From Gemmatimonadota bacterium (GTDB taxonomy: Bacteria; Gemmatimonadota; Gemmatimonadetes; Longimicrobiales; Longimicrobiaceae), in contig JAFAYN010000155.1 of NCBI GenBank assembly GCA_019240375.1, positions 1 through 10,295 on the forward strand: DNA of 10,295 nucleotides, read 5' to 3'. Shown here in pieces: positions 7,401 to 10,295 of the stretch (within the stretch, counting starts at the first letter, position 1; every line of letters starts with the position of its first letter). A program made the position numbers and the translations under genes. The notes below the pieces were generated by a model. That model saw only the letters and a list, made by a program, of their open reading frames with translations, was not told the origin of the DNA and did not search any database.

Positions 7401-10295
7401 GTCGGGGTGGAACCAGACCGCGGCCGACTTCGCGCTGGAGGTCCCCGCGCACCGGCTCTTCGCGGAGCAGGCGGCCCGCACCCCCGATGCCCCCGCGGTC
7501 GCCTTCGGGGAGCGGCGGCTGAGCTACGCCGAGCTGGACCGCCGCACCCTGCGGCTGGCCCACGCCCTCCGCGCCCGCGGCGTGCGTCCCGAGACGCCGG
7601 TGGGGGTGTGCCTGGAGCGGAGCCCCGAGATGATCGTGGCGCTGCTGGGGATCCTGCGCGCCGGCGGCGCCTTCGTCCCGCTCGACCCCACCCACCCCGA
7701 GGACCGGCTGGCGTACATCCTGGAGGACGCGGCGGTCCCGGTCCTCCTCACCCAGCAGAGCCTGCTCGGCCGCTTCCCGGCCGGCGGGGCGGAAGCCATC
7801 GCCCTGGACACCGGGTGGGACGCGCTCGCGGCGGAGGGCGACGACGCCCCGCTGGACGAGACGACCTTCCCCGAGGGGCTGGCGTACGTGATCTACACCT
7901 CCGGCTCCACCGGCCGCCCCAAGGGGGTGCGCGTGGAGCACCGCAACCTGGTCAACACCCTGCTGGCCTGCGCCCGCGACTTCGGGCTGGGCGAGGGCGA
8001 CGTGCTCCCGTCGCTGGCCTCGTACGCCTTCGACATCTGGCTCTTCGAGGCGCTGTGCCCGCTGATCTCCGGCGGGTCGGTGCGGATCATCCCGACGGAG
8101 CGGATCACCGACATGGACGCGCTGGTGGCCGAGGTGCGCGACGCCACCCTGCTGCACGCCGTCCCCGCGCTGATGCGCCAGCTCGTCCGCACCGTGCACG
8201 CCCTGCACCCGGAGGGGATCCCGGGGGTGCGCCGCGCCTTCGTGGGCGGCGACGCGGTGGCCCCGGACCTGTGGCCCGAGATGCGCCGCGCCTTCCCCGC
8301 GGCGGAGCTGTGGGTGCTGTACGGCCCCACCGAGGGGACCATCCTGTGCTCCGTGCACCGGGTGGCCGACCCGGAGGCGGTCACCCGGCAGATGCTGGGG
8401 CGGCCGCTCGCCAACACGCAGCTGTACGTGTGCGACCTCCCCGGGCGCCCGGTCCCGGTCGGCGTCCCCGGCGAGGTGATGATCGGCGGGGCGGGGGTGA
8501 CCCGCGGCTACGCCGGCCGCCCCGACCTGACCGCCGAAAAGTTCCTCCCCGACCCGTTCTCGTCCGAGCCGGGGGCGCGCCTGTACGCCACCGGCGACCG
8601 GGCCCGCTGGCTGGCCGACGGGACGCTGGAGTTCCTGGGCCGCACCGACCAGCAGGTCAAGATTCGCGGCTACCGGATCGAGCCCGGCGAGATCGAGGCG
8701 GCGCTGGTGCGCCACCCCGCTGTGGGCGAGGTGATCGTGATGGTGCGCGAGGACGAGCCGGGCGACCGACGGCTGGCGGCGTACCTGACCCCCGAGGAGG
8801 GGAACCGGGCCCCGACCGCGGCCGAGCTTCGCGGCTGGCTCAAGGGGCGGATCCCGGAGTACATGATCCCCTCCGCCTTCATCGCGCTGGACGCCTTCCC
8901 GCTCACCCCCACCGGGAAGGTGGACCGCAACGCCCTCCCCGCGCCCGAGCGCGGCGCCGATGCCCGGGGCTACGTGGCCCCGCGCAACGCAGTGGAAGAG
9001 GCGCTGGCGGCGGTCTGGGCCGACGTGTTCCGGGTGGAGCGCGTCGGCGTGCACGACAACTTCTTCGAGCTGGGCGGCGACTCCATCCTGTCCATCCAGG
9101 TGGTGGCCCGCGCCCTCCGCGCCGGGGTGCAGCTCAAGCCCCGCTACTTCTTCGAGCACCCCACCATCGCCGAGCTGGCCCCGCTGGCGGGGAGCGCCGC
9201 GGCGGTGGTGGCGGAGCAGGCCGAGGTGGTGGGCGAGCTCCCGCTGACCCCGGTGCAGCAGTGGTTCTTCGCGCAGGACTTCCCGGACGTGAACCGCTGG
9301 AACCTGTCGGTCCTGCTGGAGCCGCGCGCCGCGCTCGACCGCGCCGCGCTGGAGGGCGCGGTCAGGCAGGTGGTGGCGCACCACGACGCCCTGCGCCTCC
9401 GCTTCGAGCGGGACGCGGACGGCGCCTGGCGGCAGCGCAACGCGGGGATGGAGGGTGAGCCGCCGCTGGAGTGGATCGACCTGACCGCCGTCCCCGAGGC
9501 GGAGCAGGACGACGCGGTCCGCGCCCGCCTGGACGCGCAGGAGGGCTCGCTCGACCTGTCGGCCGGGCCGCTCTTCCGCGCCTCGTACCTGCACCTGGGC
9601 GAGGGGCGCGGGCGGCTGCACCTGGCCGCCCACCACCTGGTGATGGACGTCGCCTCGCTGCGCGTGGTGGTGGAGGACCTCCAGACCGCGTACCAGCAGC
9701 TCGCCGACGGCGAGGAGGTGGCGCTCCCGCTCAAGACCACCTCGTTCCGCGACTGGGCCGGGCGCCTGGTCGCGCACGTCCGCTCCGGCGGGGTGGAGGC
9801 CGAGACGGAGTTCTGGCTCGACCCGGCGCTCGCCGGGATCCCCGCCCTCCCGACCGACGGCGACGGCCCCAACACCAACGACTCGGCGCGGCTGGTCATG
9901 GCCTCGCTCTCGGAGGAAGAGACGCGCGCCGTGATGCAGGAGGTAACGGCCGCCTTCCACGTGCAGGTCAACGACGTGCTCCTTGCAGCGCTGGCGCGCG
10001 CCGTCGCCCGCTGGACCGGCGACGGCAGGCTCCTGGTGGAGATGGAAGGGCACGGGCGCGAGGAGATCCTGGAGGGGGTGGACCTGTCGCGCACCGTGGG
10101 GTGGTTCACCGCCATGTACCCGGTGCTGGTGGACCTGCGCGGCGCCCGCGACGAGGCCGCGGCGCTGCGGACCGTCCGCGAGCGGCTGCGCGCCCTCCCC
10201 GAGCGCGGGATCGGCCACGGGCTGCTCCGCTGGATGGGTCCGGACGAGATCCGGGCCCGGATGGCGACGCTCCCCCGGCCGGAGATCGGCTTCAA
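1447..10295 (+). CDS. Hybrid PKS-NRPS megasynthase: KS-AT-KR(inactive)-ACP-C-A-PCP-E, 3' end outside the window
   Basis: One frame runs without a stop from ATG 1447 to the window end (2949 full codons plus two bases). It extends a chain received from the preceding NRPS with one malonyl unit and then one amino acid. Domains by approximate residue: KS 14-437, AT with post-AT linker 533-912, degenerate KR 937-1395, carrier 1436-1514, LCL condensation 1532-1965, A 1986-2500, PCP 2509-2582, epimerization 2597 to the edge. The start is supported by a ribosome binding site at 1434-1440 and by the first KS motif (IAVVGMAGRFPG) beginning about 16 residues in. It overlaps the upstream gene by 17 bp in another frame and should share its transcript. 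No ER, DH, methyltransferase or thioesterase is present in the visible part. The reading is secure because every domain shows its family motifs in this single frame; the product is unknown. Confidence 0.97.
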   Translation, partial: MSNQGETDALSGQEIAVVGMAGRFPGAWSVEEFWDKIRGGVDCITRFTEEELLAAGVSPEELRHPAYVPAQGVLEGVELFDAAFFGLSPREATMMNPQHRLFLETAWEALENAGYDSLTFQGRIGSFSGSEVNSYWLNIAAHPKLREQAGLDARLGNTTSNVATRVAFELNLEGPSMNVQTACSSSLVAIHLGVQSLLAGESDLVLAGGVNVITPQGTGYVWQEGSPLSATGHCRSYDADARGAVPGSGVGIVVLRRLEDALADGDTVHAVIRGSTVNNDGSAKIGYTAPRKDGQAKAILEAIAVAGVEPESITYIEGHGSATELGDPIEVEALTQAMRSESGRAQYCALGSVKSNVGHLDTAAGVAGLIKTVMALEHAELPPSLHFTKPNPKIDFATSPFFVNTELRPWTVDGHPRRAGVSSFGMGGTNAHVVLEEAPETEPSGPSRPWQLLVLSARTPAALEAATDRLAGYLREHPEVPLADVAHTLRVGRRRFGQRRVLVCRDRDEAIAALESRDPQRVLTLVEEWDGRGVVFLFPGLGDHYAGMARGLYEAEPVFRREVDRCAEILLPLIGSDIREVLFPGEPAPEQRADAAAAPAKAETDLRRMLARDGASDLAGHPLGRTELAQPAVFVTEYALARTWMSWGVQPKAMIGHSLGEYVAATVAGVFTLADALALVAERARLIEALPAGAMLAVPMGPAEAQALLRDGVALAASNAPGLCTLSGPPEAIAALEAELVGRGVACRRLNASHAFHSPMMDPVAERLADRVRATKLKAPKIPFASNVTGTWITAEEAADPEYWTRHLCRTVRFAEGMEELLRDRSRLLLEVGPGRTLGTFALQAGAAENAVLASLRHAYTRQSDLAFLLETLGRLWMAGARVDWKGFVKGERRHRVPLPTYPFQRQRYWIDMSEFAVEGGAEPASRASEPARRVSVPGWQRALPAPRPGAGKLAGSRWLLFVDEAGLGEGLARGLAGAGAEVLTVRPGSAFAAAGERTWTVRPGAAEDYRALMEAVRAAGAPPRDVVHLWSVTGEAEPEVGSFRAGFERGYASLLLLASALERDGAESARIHVVADRLHEVSGAEEIDPSRAFLLGPCDTIPVEFPGVACRVVDVRLPAGRDAARVAEHLLAEVASDSAEPATALRGWRRWVQAPQDVRADAGAQTPFRNGGTYLFAGALGDSALLLARRVSRTARARLVLTVPTSFPPFQEWEAYLVRQEGKDDPAAHVIREIRRIYTPGVEMLVIPVDIADPASAAEALEQARREFGEIHGVFYTQPQEGVGGTDPSGAEAPFRFLSDALGTLEGALEGWPLDFCLIQTWIPRGGPERTGSLAAAHLAAAVARRHGVEHPVPWTAVTWDRWHEVEAPWLVDAEERETSVAEWLQAVENVLAVAAEPDVRAVSRHAPAAPADAPEQTAVVDDQRYARPALANAYVPPGTPAETRIAEVWQDMLGIDQVGVHDDFFSLGGHSLYATQIISRVRDQFQVELSLQAIFEHPTVAGLAAQVEELKRTQGDVEIVRIRPVDHSRPLPLSFQQERMWVLDQLEPGNPFYNVAAAQRFMGPLDLDVAKRSLREIVRRHAILRTGYEMIDGEPMQIIHEDAYPELKVDDIRHLPQEEREAEAMRLEAEEAGTPMDLRKPPLVQTRLIRMGDEDHILVCSFHHIAVDGWSGVVFFHEWIRLYAAFLYGDPVPLPELPIQYADYAVWQREYLSGERLQQQVDHWKQHLADAPAVLELPTDRPRPPFRTYNGGLHKVDISADLKNRMEQVSAAHGVTLFVSMLAVYKALVFRYTGQEDLIVGTVEANRQQEETEALIGFFINTLALRSSLRGDPTFAELFRQVFDVALLTYANADLPLEKLLESLHLERDLSRNPLLQVMFGLERPALNVFSEEKRPTGLTRAEYANTGLVDTGTTKFDLTFLLKDYLTHIGGVIEYNSDLFDAGTIERMAANYYYMLDQVAANPGLRLSEVEVLSPAERRQVLSGWNQTAADFALEVPAHRLFAEQAARTPDAPAVAFGERRLSYAELDRRTLRLAHALRARGVRPETPVGVCLERSPEMIVALLGILRAGGAFVPLDPTHPEDRLAYILEDAAVPVLLTQQSLLGRFPAGGAEAIALDTGWDALAAEGDDAPLDETTFPEGLAYVIYTSGSTGRPKGVRVEHRNLVNTLLACARDFGLGEGDVLPSLASYAFDIWLFEALCPLISGGSVRIIPTERITDMDALVAEVRDATLLHAVPALMRQLVRTVHALHPEGIPGVRRAFVGGDAVAPDLWPEMRRAFPAAELWVLYGPTEGTILCSVHRVADPEAVTRQMLGRPLANTQLYVCDLPGRPVPVGVPGEVMIGGAGVTRGYAGRPDLTAEKFLPDPFSSEPGARLYATGDRARWLADGTLEFLGRTDQQVKIRGYRIEPGEIEAALVRHPAVGEVIVMVREDEPGDRRLAAYLTPEEGNRAPTAAELRGWLKGRIPEYMIPSAFIALDAFPLTPTGKVDRNALPAPERGADARGYVAPRNAVEEALAAVWADVFRVERVGVHDNFFELGGDSILSIQVVARALRAGVQLKPRYFFEHPTIAELAPLAGSAAAVVAEQAEVVGELPLTPVQQWFFAQDFPDVNRWNLSVLLEPRAALDRAALEGAVRQVVAHHDALRLRFERDADGAWRQRNAGMEGEPPLEWIDLTAVPEAEQDDAVRARLDAQEGSLDLSAGPLFRASYLHLGEGRGRLHLAAHHLVMDVASLRVVVEDLQTAYQQLADGEEVALPLKTTSFRDWAGRLVAHVRSGGVEAETEFWLDPALAGIPALPTDGDGPNTNDSARLVMASLSEEETRAVMQEVTAAFHVQVNDVLLAALARAVARWTGDGRLLVEMEGHGREEILEGVDLSRTVGWFTAMYPVLVDLRGARDEAAALRTVRERLRALPERGIGHGLLRWMGPDEIRARMATLPRPEIGF
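1486..2757 (+). other. Ketosynthase (KS) domain
   Basis: This domain carries out decarboxylative Claisen condensation between the chain from the upstream PCP and malonyl on the downstream carrier. The catalytic triad is complete: Cys183 in QTACSSSL, His319 in EGHGSAT, and His359 in KSNVGHLDTAAG. The first His motif reads EGHGSAT where EAHGTGT is standard. The GYTAPRKDGQ and CALGSVKSNVGHLDTAAG segments resemble KS domains from hybrid NRPS-PKS lines that accept aminoacyl or peptidyl chains, which fits the gene order. The end is marked by SSFGMGGTNAHVVLEEAP. Confidence 0.96.
3043..4182 (+). other. Acyltransferase (AT) domain, malonyl-CoA type, with post-AT linker
   Basis: This domain loads the extender unit onto the downstream carrier. 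The active-site Ser658 sits in GHSLGEY, and the specificity motif is HAFH (754-757), the pattern associated with malonyl-CoA rather than methylmalonyl-CoA (YASH). The first motif reads FPGLGDHY where FPGQGSQ is usual. Relative to a minimal AT there are about 30 extra residues (roughly 590-625, rich in Ala, Arg and Asp) between the first motif and the active-site serine. Similar spacers occur in some AT domains from hybrid lines, as far as I recall. The linker ends with the usual YPFQRQRYW (902-910). Confidence 0.94.
4255..5631 (+). other. Ketoreductase-like domain, predicted catalytically inactive (KR0)
   Basis: About 460 residues lie between the AT and the carrier and keep the layout of a PKS KR: a structural half (937-1155, ending near WRRWVQ) and a catalytic half opening with NGGTYLFAGALGDSALLLAR. 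Family hallmarks are gone. The Rossmann motif TGGxGxxG has become AGALGDSA, the NADPH-contacting GRS segment has become VPTS, and HAAG has become YTQP (1277-1280). The catalytic Ser is Thr1322, the catalytic Tyr is Leu1335 (Ser1334 beside it), and the Asn is His1339 in an ungapped alignment made by eye. Retained KR landmarks include LVLT, VDIADPASA and EIHGVFYT. I infer no ketone reduction, leaving a beta-keto group. The frame is open and codon use is normal, so the domain is likely kept for structure or a non-reductive role. Confidence 0.85.
5752..5988 (+). other. Acyl carrier domain with PCP-like signature
   Basis: This is a carrier of about 79 residues with the attachment Ser1473 (codon 5863-5865) in FFSLGGHSLYATQ. 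LGGHSL is the NRPS-style carrier signature; typical PKS carriers show LGxDSL. By position it serves the KS-AT module, carrying the malonyl extender and then the beta-keto chain, and delivers to the C domain that follows. Carriers of this PCP-like type are common in hybrid lines. Confidence 0.94.
6040..7341 (+). other. Condensation (C) domain, LCL type
   Basis: This domain forms the amide bond between the beta-keto acyl chain on the preceding carrier and the amino acid on the following PCP. Motifs in order: C1 PLSFQQERMWVLDQL, C2 RHAILRTGY, C3 HHIAVDG with catalytic His1666 and structural Asp1670, C4 YADYAVWQRE, C5 IGFFINTLALR, and a C6-like RDLSRNPLLQVMF. The C1 sequence (SFQQERMW) is of the LCL kind rather than DCL, starter or dual C/E types. 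This fits an upstream PKS module with no epimerization domain. Confidence 0.94.
7402..8946 (+). other. Adenylation domain 2, substrate not assigned
   Basis: This A domain is complete. It shows A1/A2-like segments (LSYAELD; LGILRAGGAFVPLDP), A3 YTSGSTGRPKG, A5 VLYGPTEGT, A7 YATGDRAR, A8 QVKIRGYRIEPGEIE and A10 TPTGKVDRNALP. The ten pocket positions by manual alignment to GrsA are D2196, I2197, F2200, H2237, F2265, G2267, L2291, I2299, L2300 and K2491 (DIFHFGLILK). The first Asp and last Lys indicate an ordinary alpha-amino acid. I do not recognise the full code; the lining is hydrophobic apart from His, so a polar charged side chain is unlikely. Confidence 0.95.
7876..7913 (+). repeat. Near-identical A3-coding block, copy 2 (pair at 12-49)
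   Basis: This is the second copy of the direct repeat in the A3 motif region of A domain 2, with 37 of 38 bases equal to 12-49. Identity ends soon after the block at 50/7914. It may act as a site for homologous exchange between A domains. Confidence 0.8.
8971..9192 (+). other. Peptidyl carrier protein 2, E-partner type
   Basis: The attachment Ser2546 (codon 9082-9084) lies in FFELGGDSILSIQ. The GGDSI form, rather than GGHSL, is the known mark of carriers that precede epimerization domains, and an E-type domain does follow. It holds the residue loaded by A domain 2 and the growing chain. Confidence 0.95.
9235..10295 (+). other. Epimerization (E) domain, truncated by the window edge
   Basis: This domain converts the PCP-bound L-residue to an L/D mixture, from which the next step takes the D form. 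Motifs seen: PLTPVQQWFF; HHLVMDVAS (His2729, His2730, Asp2734); EGHGRE (2867-2872, with the Glu thought to act as the second catalytic residue); RTVGWFTAMYPV; GIGHGLLRW; and the start of the FNYLG motif (IGFN) at the very last bases. The flank of the His motif is unusual: canonical HHxxxDGVSWR appears as HHLVMDVASLR, with Val for Gly and Leu for Trp. The catalytic His and Glu remain, so activity is likely but not certain. EGHGRE and the GGDSI carrier argue against an ordinary C domain. Confidence 0.88.

Noticed and set aside
4536..9458. A 1640-codon plus-strand frame in another phase
   Set aside because: It is an Arg/Gly/Pro/Ala-rich shadow of the true frame. It crosses the KR, carrier, C, A, PCP and E domains, all of which read correctly in the frame that starts at 1447.
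1279..10218. A single open frame of about 2979 codons on the minus strand, opposite almost the whole second gene
   Set aside because: Its translation is low-complexity (rich in Gly, Arg, His, Val, Gln and Leu) and shows no domain motifs, while the plus strand carries a complete series of NRPS/PKS motifs in one frame. Long antisense frames arise when a GC-rich gene rarely uses codons whose complements are stops.
9235..10295. Calling the last domain a condensation domain
   Set aside because: EGHGRE, RTVGWFT, GIGHG and the GGDSI carrier before it are marks of epimerization domains; LCL or DCL motifs such as YADYAVWQR are absent here.

Overview
This window is an internal slice of a secondary-metabolite gene cluster that encodes a modular hybrid non-ribosomal peptide synthetase / type I polyketide synthase (NRPS-PKS). 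The DNA is very G+C rich (well above 65% by eye), and nearly every codon of the two real genes ends in G or C. Together with bacterial-style multimodular megasynthases, this points to a high-GC bacterium such as a myxobacterium, actinomycete or Gemmatimonadota/Longimicrobium-type organism. The sequence alone does not decide between these. Both genes are on the + strand, and there is no intergenic space, RNA gene, transposon or CRISPR array.

Layout: (1) Positions 1-1463 are the 3' end of an NRPS gene. It holds an adenylation (A) domain cut by the window edge just before core motif A3, a peptidyl carrier protein (PCP), and a charged tail of about 47 residues. The A-domain pocket reads D-G-K-D-L-G-V-V-D-K, one residue from a published glutamate code. 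(2) Positions 1447-10295 are one uninterrupted reading frame of 2949 complete codons. It overlaps the first gene by 17 bp, has a good ribosome binding site, and is still open at the window end. Its domain order is KS - AT (malonyl-type) - KR-like domain without catalytic residues - carrier - C (LCL type) - A - PCP - E (cut near its end).

How they work together (inference from domain order): the first protein loads a Glu-like amino acid on its PCP. The KS of the second protein accepts that aminoacyl or peptidyl chain and condenses it with malonate from the AT. Because the KR has lost its cofactor and catalytic motifs, the beta-ketone should survive. The C domain then joins the beta-keto acyl chain to the amino acid chosen by the second A domain, whose code I cannot assign, and the E domain should convert that residue to the D form. 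The predicted fragment is (X)n-Glu-like-C(=O)-CH2-C(=O)-NH-D-aa, an unreduced statine-type unit. Loading, further modules and release lie outside the window.

The points most worth a second look are the eroded KR, the near-Glu pocket beside a PKS module, the unassigned second pocket, and the altered His-motif flank of the E domain. I see no sign of a wholly new class of system.
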